Positions 1-18,177 of a stretch of 64,000 nt of DNA are shown here, piece by piece. The notes under the pieces are model-generated. The model saw nothing but the letters and a program-made list of their open reading frames with translations. It did no database searches and was not told the DNA's origin. Made by a program: the position numbers and the translations under genes. Position 1 is the stretch's first letter, and each line of letters begins with the position of its first letter. Source of the DNA: Cacajao melanocephalus (Eukaryota; Chordata; Mammalia; Primates; Pitheciidae); NCBI GenBank assembly GCA_963573385.1, contig CAUYLG010047227.1, positions 53,421 to 117,420 on the forward strand, in the 5' to 3' direction.

Positions 1-118
1 AGTAGAGATGGGGTTTCACCGTGTTGGCCAGGCTGGTCTTGAACTCCTGACCTCATGATCTGCCTGCCTCAGCCTCCCAAAGTGCTAGGATTACGGGCAT
101 GAGCCACCTCGCCCGACC
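1..118 (-). mobile_element. Alu, partial, cut by window start
   Basis: Left-arm half of a minus-strand Alu, from the linker side (AGTAGAGATGGGGTTTCACC) to the 5' end (GAGCCACCTCGCCCGACC). The rest lies outside the window. Confidence 0.95.
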
Positions 119-487
119 TTTTAATTTTTGAGATATGACTCACATACTATAAATTCCTCCTTTAAAAATATAATTCAGCTGTTTTCAGTGTATTCATAAA
201 GCTGAACAACCATCTTCACTAATTCCAGAACATTTTCATGACCCCGAAGCAAAACCGGTATTCACTAGTGGTCGCTCTTCATCTGCCCACCTCCCTCCCA
301 GCTCTTGACAACGACTAATCTCCTTTTGTCTCTGTGGAATTTTCTGTTCTGGACATTTCATATAAATGGGATCATTCAACATGTGGTCTTTGTGTCTGGC
401 TTCTTTCACTTAGCATAATGTTTTAAAGTTCATTGATGTTGTAGCATGTATCATTCCTTTTTATGGCTGAATAATATTCCACTGTAT
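119..487 (-). mobile_element. L1 3'-region fragment (L1M type)
   Basis: Matches, from memory, the reverse complement of the mammalian L1 3' region: 'TTTTTGAGATATGACTCACA', then 'GGACATTTCATATAAATGGG', 'CTTTCACTTAGCATAATG' and 'TGGCTGAATAATATTCCACT'. It is old and diverged, so the subfamily is not assigned. Confidence 0.8.
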
Positions 488-569
488 AGATATGCCTCAA
501 AAGACTCGGGAAGAAGGTATTTCTCTCTGTGATGTGAATGAGTGATTTAGTGTTTGGTCTTGGTGTGAG

Positions 570-652
570 AAGCAGTGTGCTCTGTATGGCACTGGAGTTG
601 GACAGCCTAAGCTCTCCCCCTTGCTGGCTGTGTGACCTGAGCAAATCACTTT
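570..652 (+). mobile_element. MIR fragment
   Basis: Contains the MIR core 'CTGGCTGTGTGACCTGAGCA' followed by AATCACTTTC. It is cut on the right by the next Alu. Confidence 0.7.
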
Positions 653-932
653 CTTTTTTGTTGTTTTTTGGAGATAGGATCTCACACCGTTGCCCAGGCT
701 GAAGTGCAGTGGTGCAATCTTGGCTCACTGCAGCATTGACCTCGCAGGCTCAAGTGATCCTCCGAGTAGCTGGGACTACAGGTACACACCACCATGCCCA
801 GCAACTTTTTGTATTTTTTGTAGATACTGGGTTTCACCATGTTGCATGGTCTTAAACTCCTGAGCTCAAGTGATCTGCTTGCCCCATCTTCCCAAAGTGT
901 TGGGATTACAGGCATGAGCCACTGTGCCTGGC
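653..932 (-). mobile_element. Alu, old (J-like)
   Basis: Both arms are present. 'CTGAGCTCAAGTGATC' and 'GTTGCATGGTC' mark a diverged J-type copy ending GCCACTGTGCCTGGC. Confidence 0.95.
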
Positions 933-960
933 ACATTTTAAAAGTTAATGTAAATTTTCA

Positions 961-1625
<665 letters not shown>

Positions 1626-2003
1626 TTTATTCCCATTTTTCAGTTCTTGACAGAGGGCTTTTGTCCCACAACCATATAGGGGAGGCACACCCAATAGGTA
1701 GAAACCATCTTGCAAGAACCTGGGGGAACTGGTTTTGTGGGTGGGTTGAGAAATGTAGGCTTGACGAGGCAGCGGAGGCACTCACAGGGCTTTTTTTTTT
1801 TTTTTTTAATTGCAGGCCCAGCTGTTGCAACTGAGGACTCTTTGCCTCCTTCTTTCCACTGAAATCACGTAGCACCTGTAGCATGATGGTGTCCCCAGAC
1901 CCTGGCCATCTTGCCTGTAGTGACAGTAGTATCCATCAGGAACAAGCCAAGAGGGGGCCAGTCCGTACTACAGCACCAGGTGCTCGGCAGCCACATTTTA
2001 ATA
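1626..2003. other. Non-Alu stretch, no gene seen
   Basis: Diverged single-copy-looking DNA with a 16-base T run near 1792. Reading frames are short and unconvincing on both strands. Confidence 0.5.
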
Positions 2004-2274
2004 TTTATTTATTTTATAGACAAGGTCTCGCTCTGTCCCCCAGGCTGGAGCAGAGTGGTCCAATCATAGGACTCCTGGACTCAAGCAATCCTCCTGCCTC
2101 ATCCTTCTGAGTAGCTTGGACTACAGGTTTGTGCAATCACATCCGGATGGTTTAGTTTATTATTTTTGGTAGAGACATGGTCTCAATATGTTGCCCAGGC
2201 TGGTCTCAAACTCCTGGGCTCAAGCGATCCTCCTGTCTGGCTTCCCAAAGTGCTCAGAGCCACCGCACCTGGCC
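2004..2274 (-). mobile_element. Alu, old (J-like), internally shortened
   Basis: Right and left arms are visible ('CAAGGTCTCGCTCTGTCCCC'; 'CTCAAGCGATCCTCCTGTCT'). Parts of both arms are missing, consistent with age. Confidence 0.9.
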
Positions 2275-2330
2275 GACCTTTTTTATTTTTAATAATTTTT
2301 AGAAGTGCAGTGATACTACATGCTAAACAG

Positions 2331-2502
2331 GGTTTTTGTTTGTTTGTTTGAGACAGTCTGGCTCTGTCACCCAGGCTGGAGTGCAGTGGCGCAACCTAGG
2401 CTCACGCAACCTCTGCCTTCCAGATTCAAGTGATTTTACTGCCTCAGCCTTCCTAGTAGCTGGGATTACAGATGTGTACCACCACACCGGGCTAATTTTA
2501 AC
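2331..2502 (-). mobile_element. Alu right-arm half
   Basis: Has a (TTTG)n-rich tail and the right arm up to GGGCTAATTTTAAC, where the next minus-strand Alu begins. No left arm follows the second element, so it was already truncated or lost it on insertion. Confidence 0.9.
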
Positions 2503-2809
2503 TTTTTTTTTTTTTGAGATGCTGTCTTGCTCTGTTGTCCAGGGTGGAGTGCAGTGGCAGGATCTCGGCTCACTGCAACCTCCTCACTGCAACCTCCACC
2601 TCCTGGGTTTAAGTGATTCTGCTGCCTCAGTCTCCTGAGTAGCTGGGACTACAGGCACACACCAGCATGCCCGGCTAATTTTTGTATTATTAGTAGAAAT
2701 GGGGTTTCATGATTTTAGCCAGGCTGGTCTTGAACTCCTGACCTTGTGATCCGCCCGCCTCAGCCTCCCAAAGTGCTGGGATTACAGGCGTGAGCCACCA
2801 AACCTGGCC
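2503..2809 (-). mobile_element. Alu, full-length, abutting another Alu
   Basis: T-run start, ends GAGCCACCAAACCTGGCC. It carries a short internal duplication: CTCACTGCAACCTC occurs twice near 2570-2595. Confidence 0.96.
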
Positions 2810-3013
2810 CATTTATTATTTTTTTTTCTTTGAGAAATGCTGGCACTTATATTGGAGTAAAGAAGGTGATGTCACCTCTAGCCATTCATGTGCCTTCTTG
2901 CAAATCTTTCTCTTCACATTTAAAAAGACCACACATCCTTACAGATGACGTTCTGAAAACTTTCTATCTGGGTCTAACTTTTCTTTTTCAAAGCCTTTTG
3001 TGCTTTTTTTCTT
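2810..3013. other. Short non-Alu spacer
   Basis: AT-rich unclassified DNA containing the 5' target-duplication copy of the following Alu monomer. Confidence 0.4.
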
Positions 3014-3029
3014 AAGTGGTAACTACTTA

Positions 3030-3179
<150 letters not shown>

Positions 3180-3334
3180 CTACTTATTAATCAACCCTTT
3201 ATTGGTTAAACTCATTAAGTGATTTTCAACAACTGGGTGAGTTCTCTGGCTCCCCTGGAGGCTTTAAAGGAGGGATGTGCAGAAGGTGGTATTTGTGAAA
3301 AAGCGCTAAACTGTCAACTCTATGTGTAACTCAT

Positions 3335-3810
<476 letters not shown>

Positions 3811-3984
3811 CCAGGGGTCATGGAGACTTGTAAATTTGCACTGTGAGAAAATACCAAATATTTATTAACAATAAAAAAAAGAAAAAAAATTTTTTCGCTG
3901 TACCTTACCTGTGTCTCCTTTCCAGGGTGGCCTTTTTGACCTCTGGGCTCCACCCTCCCTACTCCGGTCCTGCTATGCTGGAAG

Positions 3985-4115
3985 CTCAACTCCACCACTT
4001 TCTAGCTTGGTGACCTTAGTTAACATTTCTAAACTCACTTCCTTGGGTTCTTGGGAAGATTAAGTGATGCACACGAGTGCCCTAAACATTAGCCAGGGAT
4101 ATTGTTATCATGCAT
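3985..4115 (+). mobile_element. MIR fragment
   Basis: 'CCACTTTCTAGCTTGGTGACC' and the trailing 'GATTAAGTGATGCACACGAG' resemble the plus-strand MIR core and 3' half. Diverged. Confidence 0.5.
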
Positions 4116-4510
4116 ATGGTGTCATCGCCAGGGAAGGTTTGCAGGGGGAGGGTGCATGCTAATTGAGGCAGAGACATCAGGTGATTAGAGGAGATATGTT
4201 AAATTCCAACTCAGCCTTGAATAAGGAAAGACATTATCTTTTTCTTGGACGTTGCAAATCTCAGGAACTCCTAGAGGTGTCTGAAAGCTGAGAGCTCTCC
4301 TGAATCACTGAGTGGGCAGCAGCAACCTGCCAGCTATGTGCAGAGACGCTAAAGAAAAAAGATATACACATATGTATCTACACACGTGTTTACATGGATA
4401 TGTATGCTTCTACACATGTACATACTTTTTTTCTGAAACATTTGAACGTTGGTTGTACTAGGGCCCTGCAATATTACCCCTTGTTTCTAAATATTCAGTG
4501 TGTATTTTGC

Positions 4511-4972
<462 letters not shown>

Positions 4973-5040
4973 AATCTGTGTGTATTTTCTAAGAATGAGG
5001 AAACTGCCTTGTATAACTATATTAAAAATAATCAACTTTG

Positions 5041-5137
5041 GGCCAGGTGCAGCGGCTCACGCTTGTATTCCCAACACTTTTGGAGGCCAAGATGAGTGGA
5101 TCACAAGGTCAGTAGATCAAGACCATCCTGGCCAACA
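5041..5137 (+). mobile_element. Alu 5' fragment next to inverted-repeat arm
   Basis: First ~97 bases of an Alu, stopping abruptly after CATCCTGGCCAACAC exactly where the inverted-repeat arm begins. It has no A tail. Confidence 0.9.
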
Positions 5138-5916
<779 letters not shown>

Positions 5917-6203
5917 CCAAGTGAAAGGAGCTGGGGTGGCTAGGAGAGAGCTGGGGTGCCTGGGAGAGAGCTGGGGACGTGAGAAGCAGGGAGCCCTGAC
6001 CGGTCCTCCCAGCCAGACCAGCCGAGCCCTGCTATTGTCACCGGAGGGCCTGGAGGTGACAGGTGGAGCACCTATCCATGCACACTCCAGGCTGGCTTCC
6101 AGCCAGGACAGAGTGTCCCTGGTGGCAGCTCCACCATGCCCAGGCCGTCCTCCTATCCCTGGCCCCCTCCTCTGCCTTCCAGGTCTCCCACACTACTTTC
6201 ACA
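5917..6203. other. Non-Alu spacer, GC-richer
   Basis: Unclassified DNA. The string GGAGAGAGCTGGGG recurs at 5943-5976. The 5' target duplication of the next Alu (CTCCCACACTACTTTC) lies at its right end. Confidence 0.4.
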
Positions 6204-7341
<1,138 letters not shown>

Positions 7342-7394
7342 TTATCGGGCTCACTACTGGATCTACTTATTTAATACATTTATAAAGAATTACC

Positions 7395-7692
7395 CTCATG
7401 CCTGTAATCCCAACACTTGGGGAGACAAAAGCAGGCAGATCACTTGAAAACAGGAGTTCGAGACCAACCTGGCCAACACGGTGAAACCCCATCTCTACTA
7501 AATATACAAAAATTAGCTGGCCCTGGTGGCCAGCACCTGTAATTCCAGCTACTTGGGAGATTAGGCTGGAGAATTGCCTGAACCTGGGAGACAGAGGTTG
7601 CAGTGAGCCAAGATTGTGCCACTGCACTCCAGCCTGGGCGACAGAGCAAGACTCTGACTCAAAAAAATACAAAAAAAAAAGTAGAAAAAAAA
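7395..7692 (+). mobile_element. Alu, missing its first ~20 bases
   Basis: Begins at TCATGCCTGTAATCCCAACA and continues to the A tail. First of a head-to-tail run of four. Confidence 0.95.
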
Positions 7693-7694
7693 AA

Positions 7695-8164
<470 letters not shown>

Positions 8165-8198
8165 AAGAGAAAATTAAAAAAAGAAAAGAAAGAAAATA

Positions 8199-9314
<1,116 letters not shown>

Positions 9315-9330
9315 TAACGCTGCCTTTCAT

Positions 9331-9469
9331 TTCTTTTCTTCTTTTCTTTTCCCTTCCTCTCTCTCTCTTCCCCCCTCCCTTCCTTCCTTCTTTCCTTCCT
9401 TCCTTCCTCCCTCCCTCCACCCCACCCCCACTCTTTCTTTCTTGGACCAGGTCTTTCTTTTTGAGATAA

Positions 9470-9470
<1 letters not shown>
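9331..9470. repeat. Pyrimidine tract, (TTCC)n / (CTTT)n
   Basis: Almost pure C/T on the plus strand from 9331 to 9415, with TTCC units, then C-rich and CTTT-rich DNA up to the next Alu. Confidence 0.9.
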
Positions 9471-9762
<292 letters not shown>

Positions 9763-9774
9763 CAAAGAGGCAAC

Positions 9775-9895
9775 ATTGGCTAGGCTGGAGTGTAGTGGCA
9801 CTATCATGGCTCACTGTGGCCTCTAGCTCCTGAACTCAAGCAAGTTTCCCACCTCCCAAAGTGGTGGGATTACAAGCATAGGCCACTGCACACCT
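9775..9895 (-). mobile_element. Alu-type monomer (FLAM/FRAM-like)
   Basis: 'GCTAGGCTGGAGTGTAGTGG' through 'CTCCCAAAGTGGTGGGATTA' in about 120 bases. One arm only, and diverged. Confidence 0.75.
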
Positions 9896-9941
9896 TTGGC
9901 ATCTTAAATGCTAACGTGTGAGGCACCTCGTTTGCACTGGC

Positions 9942-10235
9942 TTTTTTTTTTTTTTAGATGGAATATTGATCTGTTGCCCAGGCTGGAGCGCAATGGCAAA
10001 AATCTCAGCTCACTGCAACCTCTGTCTCCCGGGTTCAAGTGATTCTCTTCCCTTAGCCTCCTGGGTAGCTGGGATTACAGGCGCTCACCACCACGCCTGG
10101 CTAATTTTTTGTATCTTTAGTAGAGACGGGGTTTCACCATGTTGGCCAGGCTGGTCTCAAACTCCTGACCTCATGATCTGCCTGCCTCCCCCTCCCAAAG
10201 TGCTGGGATTACAGGCGTGAGCCACCGCGCCTGGC
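9942..10235 (-). mobile_element. Alu, full-length
   Basis: 14-base T run, CCCAGGCTGGAGCGCAATGG, ending GTGAGCCACCGCGCCTGGCT. Confidence 0.96.
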
Positions 10236-10330
10236 TGCATTTGCTTTTTTACTTAGCAACCTACGCTTTGGAAGTTGCTCCTTATCTACATAGAAGTAGC
10301 AACCTCATTTTTTTCTTTTTCTTTTTCTCA
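10236..10330 (-). mobile_element. Possible L1 fragment
   Basis: 'GCATTTGCTTTTTTACTTAG', 'GAAGTTGCTCCTTATCTACA' and 'GTAGCAACCTCATTTTTTTC' resemble the antisense L1M 3' region. Weak. Confidence 0.4.
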
Positions 10331-10892
10331 GATCATTTCCAAGCAGTCCATTGAAATAACATCTTTCCATAGAAACAGGAATACCAAGACATCGTTAGAA
10401 ATTTCAGGATACTTTTAGGATTCTCTTACTCACCTCCAAAATTCTAGGGATACTGAGTTGAGTAATTCTGTATTCCTTTGTGGTGGATTTGCATTTCAAA
10501 GGGACTTCATAGGACTATGATGCTTTAACCACCAAAATGATTAGATGGTGGATTTTTGATCAATAGGGTCCGAGGTAGCTTGATCTCTGGGTGGAGGATT
10601 TTATCTGTGGTGTCCCTAAGTCCAGGTGTTAGAGCGCCATTATCTCTGTCTATTCCTCAGTGCTTGATGAGTTTGGTAAGTGTGAGTTTGGTAAGTGTGA
10701 GTTGGTCCAGAGGGATTCCCTCTGGCCCACAGAGCTGGGGACTGTACTGCAGACCGTGGTGGATTCTTAGGTTCAGCGTTCTGGAGCCTGCAAATGAAGC
10801 TGACAAGAGATAAAACACAGACACATTTGCAGGCAGGAGTTTGCAGAAAAATGTGGCTCAAGGGGGCAGTTAGAATTTGGGGTTATATATTA
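10331..10892. other. Non-Alu stretch with short duplications
   Basis: Contains the tandem unit GTTTGGTAAGTGTGA repeated at 10671-10700, and the left copy of a 21 bp direct repeat (10872-10892) that flanks a tiny insertion. No gene recognised. Confidence 0.5.
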
Positions 10893-10932
10893 CTGAATGC
10901 CATAGGAAAAAAAGTAAAAAAAAGAAAAAAAA
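10893..10932 (+). mobile_element. Micro-retroposon, 14 nt body plus A tail
   Basis: CTGAATGCCATAGG followed by an A-rich tail, set between two perfect 21 bp copies of a sequence beginning AGAATTTGGGG (10872-10892 and 10933-10953). The structure is that of target-primed insertion of a very short 3' end. The source is unknown. Confidence 0.7.
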
Positions 10933-10991
10933 AGAATTTGGGGTTATATATTATCCTTTTTTTCTCTCCCTGCTTCCCAACCCGCCCCCAA

Positions 10992-11306
10992 CTTTTTTTT
11001 GAGACGAACTCCTGCTCTGTCGCCCAGGCTGGAGTGCGTGGTGCCATCTCAGCTCACTGCAACTTCCGCCTCCTGGGTTCAAGCAATTCTCTTGCCTCAG
11101 CCTCCTGAGTAGCAGGGATTTCAGGCACATGGCACTACATCTGGCTAATTTTTTTTCTGACCCCCCCCCCAGATTTTTGTATTTTCATTAGAAACGGGGT
11201 TTCATCATGTTGGCAAGGCTAGTCTCAAACTCCTGACTTCAAGTGATCTGCCCACCTCCGCCTCTCAAAGTGCTGGGATTACAGGCATGAGCCACTGCTC
11301 CTGCCC
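10992..11306 (-). mobile_element. Alu, with poly-C/T insertion
   Basis: Both arms. The linker holds TTTTTTTTCTGA plus a ten-base C run (11161-11170). Flanked by TATATTATCCTTT and TATATTATCTTAAC. Confidence 0.93.
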
Positions 11307-11398
11307 CATATATTATCTTAACAGGAGAAGTGAGGAGGAGAAAAGACACTTAGGGAAAACAAAGTATTTTTAGGAAAGATAAACGGGCTCTTAGTGAG

Positions 11399-11505
11399 AG
11401 GATCACTTGATCCCAGTATTTTGAGGTTGCAGTGAGCTCTGATCGCACCATCGCACTCCAGCCTGGGTGAAAGCAAGACCCTGTCTCAAAACAAACACGC
11501 AAAAA
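11399..11505 (+). mobile_element. Alu right-arm fragment
   Basis: 'GGATCACTTGATCCCAGTAT', 'TTGCAGTGAGCTCTGATCGC' and CCAGCCTGGGTGAAAGCAAG, then A-rich. Confidence 0.85.
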
Positions 11506-11560
11506 AAGCCTTTAGGAGAGTTAAGTGGAGATACTTTTGTTACCATGTCTGTTGAGGTGA

Positions 11561-11864
<304 letters not shown>

Positions 11865-12002
11865 TAGGTGATTTCTTAACACTGTGCTGACTTCTCAGTC
11901 TTCCCCGTTGCGAAACTCCCGGAAAGGATATTGAGGACAGCTGAATTCTTTTGGGAGGCCCAGCTTTTAGATAAGAGGTATTCAGTGGGGAAAAGAAGAA
12001 CA

Positions 12003-12122
12003 ACTTTGGGAGGGCTGAGGTGGGAGGATCATTTGAGCCCAGGAGGTGGAGGTTGAAGTGAGGCGTGATCATGCCACTACACTCGAGCCTGGGCAAGAGT
12101 GAGACCCTGTCTCAAAACAAAA
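12003..12122 (+). mobile_element. Alu-type monomer (FRAM-like)
   Basis: One arm of ~115 bases: 'GGGCTGAGGTGGGAGGATCA', 'CGTGATCATGCCACTACACT', A-rich tail. Confidence 0.75.
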
Positions 12123-12205
12123 AACAACTCTACCCAGTGATACAGATACGCCTCCATTTATGATGGGGCTATGTCCTGATAAACCCATGGTAGGCTGAAA
12201 ATATT

Positions 12206-12470
12206 GCTGAGCATGGTGGCTTCCGTCTATAGTCCCAGCTGCTCAGGCGGCGGAGGCAGGAGGATTGCTTGAGCCCAGAAGTTCAGGGTGTTAATACTGT
12301 ACGCCAAACACGTGTTACATACTGAGTTTGGTATCAATATGGTGACCTCTCAGGAGCAGGGAACTACCAGGTCGCCTAAGGGGGAGTGAACTGTGATGGT
12401 CACTAGCAGTATGGAGCCTATGCACAGCCACTGCCCTCCAGCCTGGGCAACATAGCGAGACCCTGACTCT
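12206..12470 (+). pseudogene. 7SL RNA retropseudogene, diverged
   Basis: Beyond an Alu it contains the 7SL S domain: 'GAGTTTGGTATCAATATGGT', 'GACCTCTCAGGAGCAGGGAA' and 'CTACCAGGTCGCCTAAGGG', then the 3' Alu-like end CACTGCCCTCCAGCCTGGGC. Length is 265 against ~300 nt for SRP RNA, because most of the segment before the 3' Alu domain is replaced by ~30 unrelated-looking bases. Flanked by GAAAATATT / GAAAATATC. A dead copy: no upstream Pol III elements were sought or expected. Confidence 0.85.
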
Positions 12471-12491
12471 AAAAAAAGAAAATATCCTAAG

Positions 12492-12820
<329 letters not shown>

Positions 12821-12907
12821 CTACCAGCTGTTGTCACTTAGCCTTACCTGCCCTAAATGTGTTCAGAACACTGACATCAGCCTATAGTTGAGCAAAATCA
12901 TTTGGCA

Positions 12908-13020
12908 GGCTGGGTGCGGTGATCATGCTTGTAATAGCAGCACTTTGGAAGGCCGGGGTGAGAGGATTGTTCCAGAACAGTCTGGGCAACATAGTGAGAC
13001 CCTGTCACTACAAAAAAAAG
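12908..13020 (+). mobile_element. Alu left-arm fragment
   Basis: GGCTGGGTGCGGTGATCATG through CACTACAAAAAAAAGGAAGG. Its purine tail hosts the U6 copy. Confidence 0.85.
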
Positions 13021-13029
13021 GAAGGAAGG

Positions 13030-13113
13030 GTGCTCCCTTCGGCAGGACAGATACTAAAATTGGAATGATACAGAGAAGATTAGCATGGCCCCTGCACAAG
13101 GATGACACAAATT
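13030..13113 (+). pseudogene. U6 snRNA retropseudogene, 3'-truncated
   Basis: GTGCTCCCTTCGGCAGGACA, then ATACTAAAATTGGAATGATA, CAGAGAAGATTAGCATGGCC and CCTGCACAAGGATGACAC reproduce U6 nt 1 to ~82 in order with few substitutions. It then lapses into AAATTTTTTAAA instead of the 3' stem. Direct repeats AAAAAAAAGGAAGGAAGGG at 13012-13030 and 13279-13297 bracket U6 plus the Alu monomer in its tail. The C-for-G change at nt 7, the truncation and the lack of upstream elements make function unlikely. Confidence 0.92.
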
Positions 13114-13131
13114 TTTTAAAAAATAATATTA

Positions 13132-13617
<486 letters not shown>

Positions 13618-13718
13618 ATAAAAAGAAAGAAAGGGAGGGAGGGAGGGAGAGGGAGGGAGGGGGAGAGAGAGAGAGACAGAAAGAAAAGGAAGGAAGGAAG
13701 GAGAGAGAATAAGAAACA
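13618..13718. repeat. Purine tract (GAAA/GGGA/GA)n
   Basis: About 95 bases of almost uninterrupted A/G, grown from the preceding Alu tail. Confidence 0.93.
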
Positions 13719-13748
13719 GAATGAAGTGGAAATTACAGGAATTATGAT

Positions 13749-14202
<454 letters not shown>

Positions 14203-14230
14203 GCCTATATGATTTTTAAAAAATAATTTT

Positions 14231-14490
14231 CCGGGGGCGCGGTGGCTTACTCCTGTAATCCCAGCACTTTGGGAGGCCAAGGCAGATCATTTGAGGTCGG
14301 AAGTTCGAGACCAGCCTGACCAATATGGTGAAACCCCTTATCTACTAAAAATACAAAAATTAGCCGGGCGCTACTCTGGAAGTTAAGGCAGAATTGCTTG
14401 AACCCGGTAGGTGGAGGTTGCAGTGAGCTGAAATCGCACCACTGCACTCCAGCCAGAGAGCGAGACTCCGTCTCAAAATAATAATAGTAA
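14231..14490 (+). mobile_element. Alu with right-arm deletion
   Basis: GGGGCGCGGTGGCTTACTCC. 'TTAGCCGGGCGCTACTCTGG' lacks the usual ~25 bases between. Tail of AATAATAATAG. Confidence 0.94.
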
Positions 14491-14543
14491 TAATGATTTT
14501 CAGGGTAAAGCAGGCCTTCATTCTCATAGATTTTGCTACCTCT

Positions 14544-14545
<2 letters not shown>

Positions 14546-14615
<70 letters not shown>
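14546..14615. repeat. (TA)n then (GA)n microsatellites
   Basis: TA dinucleotides 14546-14582 and GA dinucleotides 14586-14615, replacing the tail of the next minus-strand Alu. Confidence 0.97.
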
Positions 14616-14619
<4 letters not shown>

Positions 14620-14916
14620 ACAGGGTCTTGCTCTGTCACCCAGGCTGGAGTGCAGTGGCACAATCTCCGCTCACTGCAGTGGGACAAGCATATTTCTGTC
14701 TGTGAAGTCAGTGGGGCATGTGATCTCAAGCTCAAGTGATTCTCCCACCTCAGCCTCTGTAGTAGATGGGACCACGGTGTGTGCCACCACACCTGGCTAA
14801 TTTTTGTATCTTTTCTAGGAGTGGGTCTCACTATGTTGCCTAGATTGGCCTTGAACTTCGGTTTGAGCAAGCTTCTCGCTTCAGCCTTCGAAAGTGCTGG
14901 GATTCAAAGCACTTGG
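14616..14916 (-). mobile_element. Alu with 44 bp local insertion
   Basis: A normal right arm is interrupted after CTCACTGCA by 14679-14722, which is not Alu. The insert replaces the usual ACCTCCGCCTCCCGGG segment. The element then continues and ends near GGCCCACTCCCGCCC. Confidence 0.9.
14679..14722 (+). repeat. Local duplicate of 15,074-15,117
   Basis: GTGGGACAAGCATATTTCTG here against GTGGGACCAGCATGTTTCTG at 15074; 37 of 44 positions agree. Several differences are CpG-type transitions in this copy. Confidence 0.85.
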
Positions 14917-14929
14917 CCCACTCCCGCCC

Positions 14930-15790
14930 CCGCCCACAGGCATAGATTCACGTCTCCTGGAACGTGCACTCTCTTCCTGCTCCCTAATCAGCCTTCTTCT
15001 TGTCTGAATTTCCACCAGACCGTGAATGGGGACCTCGTCTCGGTGGCTCACGCGGCTGGCTCCACAAACGACTGTGGGACCAGCATGTTTCTGTCTGTGA
15101 CGTTAATGGGGCGCGTGGACATGGGGTCCCTGGTTCTGAAATTTGTTAGGGTGGAGGCCTCTTCTGGTTATGCTTTTTCTTTCCACTCCACTTCACAATT
15201 CCACGCCGCCCCAGGGCGATGGTCAGGACACCGTTGACCTCCTACGCGTTCTGCCGCCGGGAGCGCACTTGTGCGCGGGGAAGCTAGCTGACCGGTGGCC
15301 ACGGGGTGAGGCGTGAGCAGCGCGGACCAGAATAGAAGGTCTAAATTTAAACTGTGACTGGAGGCTTCAGAGAGCCAGGCCGGCCCGCAGGCCCTCCAGG
15401 CGGCAGCTCTGCCCCGCCTGCGGCCACACCCTCCCGCGCCCTCCCAGAGTGGAAACTGTTTCTTCCTGGCTGCTGAGAACCGGTTTCCTCCCAAGGAAAT
15501 AACGTCTCACCGCAGCTGTGGCAGGAGCTGCCCTCTGGAATTTCCCTGCAGCGATGAAACACCCTCCTGGCTGAGCTGCTCTGAGATGGGACACGCCTAG
15601 AGCCTGCTAGCGCACAACCCAGAGGGAGACACACCCAGAGACGCACAGATATAAACAGAAACACTGGAAACGCTCCCCAGGAGCGGCCGGGCCGCGGGGA
15701 CCCCTGGCGAAGCCGCTGCAGCCCTGGTTCTGCCCTGGCTCCTGCCCCCTGTGCCGCGGGTGTGGGTCGGCTCGTCTTCCTGAACCCGTT
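14930..15790. promoter_or_regulatory. CpG-rich patch (weak island)
   Basis: Alu-free, with CpG clusters at 15,040-15,330 and 15,650-15,770 (GCCGCCGGGAGCGC, CGGCCGGGCCGCGGGG). A TATA-like AGATATAAACAG occurs near 15,650. No recognisable exon or product. It could be a minor promoter or an old unmethylated remnant. Confidence 0.5.
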
Positions 15791-15932
15791 TTCACCTCTA
15801 CAATATTGAGACAGATCTTTAAAAAATCAAAATAGAACAGAAGTTCAAAGGAATAATCCTAGAAAGTTGTGTGATTCTTTCAAACCTGTTGTTTTCACTG
15901 TTCAAAATATTTTATTTTTAAAGTTGTTTTTT

Positions 15933-16244
<312 letters not shown>

Positions 16245-16264
16245 TTAAAAAAACTACTTTTCAG

Positions 16265-16527
16265 GGCTGAGCACAGTGACTCACGCCTGTAATCCCAGTA
16301 CCTTGGGTGGCTGAAGCAGGAGGATCACTGGAGGCCAGGAGTTCAAGACCAGCCTGGGCAACATATGGAGACCCCTGTCTCTACAAAAAATTTTAAAATT
16401 AGTTTTTCGTGATGGCATGAGCCTGTAGGTGGGAGGGTCACTGAAGCCCCAGAGGTCAAGGATGCAGTGATTGTACCACTGCACTCCAGCCTGGGCGACA
16501 GTGAGACCCTATCACACACACAAAAAA
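16265..16527 (+). mobile_element. Alu, old (J-like)
   Basis: GGCTGAGCACAGTGACTCAC, linker TACAAAAAATTTTAAAATTA, shortened right arm, (CA)n-bearing tail. Confidence 0.93.
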
Positions 16528-16532
16528 AATTC

Positions 16533-17646
<1,114 letters not shown>

Positions 17647-17675
17647 AAAGATTCCTGCAAGAATAGTGAGAAGGT

Positions 17676-17974
17676 GGCCGGGCATGGTGACTTACGCCTG
17701 TAATCCCAGCATTTTCGGAGGGATGAGGCGGGTGGATCACTTGAGGCCAGGAGTTTGAGACCAGCCTGGCCAACATGGCAAAACCCTGTCTCCACTAAAA
17801 ATACAAAAATTAGCCAGGCATGGTGGCGGGTGCCTGTAGTTCCAGCTACTCAGGAGGCTGAGACAGGAGAACCGCTTGAACCCGGGAGGTGGAAGTTGTA
17901 GTGAGCCGAGATCACACCATTGCCCTCCGACCTGGGCAACAGAGCGAGACTCCGTCTCAAAAAAAAAAAAAAAA
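17676..17974 (+). mobile_element. Alu, full-length
   Basis: Flanked by AAGAATAGTGAGAAGG on both sides. 'CAGCATTTTCGGAGGGATGA' is a small local rearrangement. Confidence 0.96.
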
Positions 17975-18177
17975 GAATAGTGAGAAGGGTCTGGCAAATG
18001 CTGTCGCTGCTGTCACTGTGGCCACATCCACCCAATGCCCAAAGCTGGCCCCCAGAGAGGGACAACCGCCCTGGAAGGTCAAGCTCCACTTACTAAACTT
18101 CTCAGCCATGAGGAGGGTCCTGGTAGAGAGTTGAACAGTCCAACACTCAGACACAGAATGCACGGGAGCGCACGTGC
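17975..18177. other. Non-Alu stretch
   Basis: Single-copy-looking DNA leading into the CA array. No gene seen. Confidence 0.4.

Noticed and set aside
12206..12470. Calling this interval another Alu
   Set aside because: The middle matches the 7SL S domain (TATCAATATGGTGACCTC), which Alu lacks.
14247..14870. 207-codon minus-strand frame
   Set aside because: Passes through an Alu, the TA and GA microsatellites and a second Alu. Not a gene.
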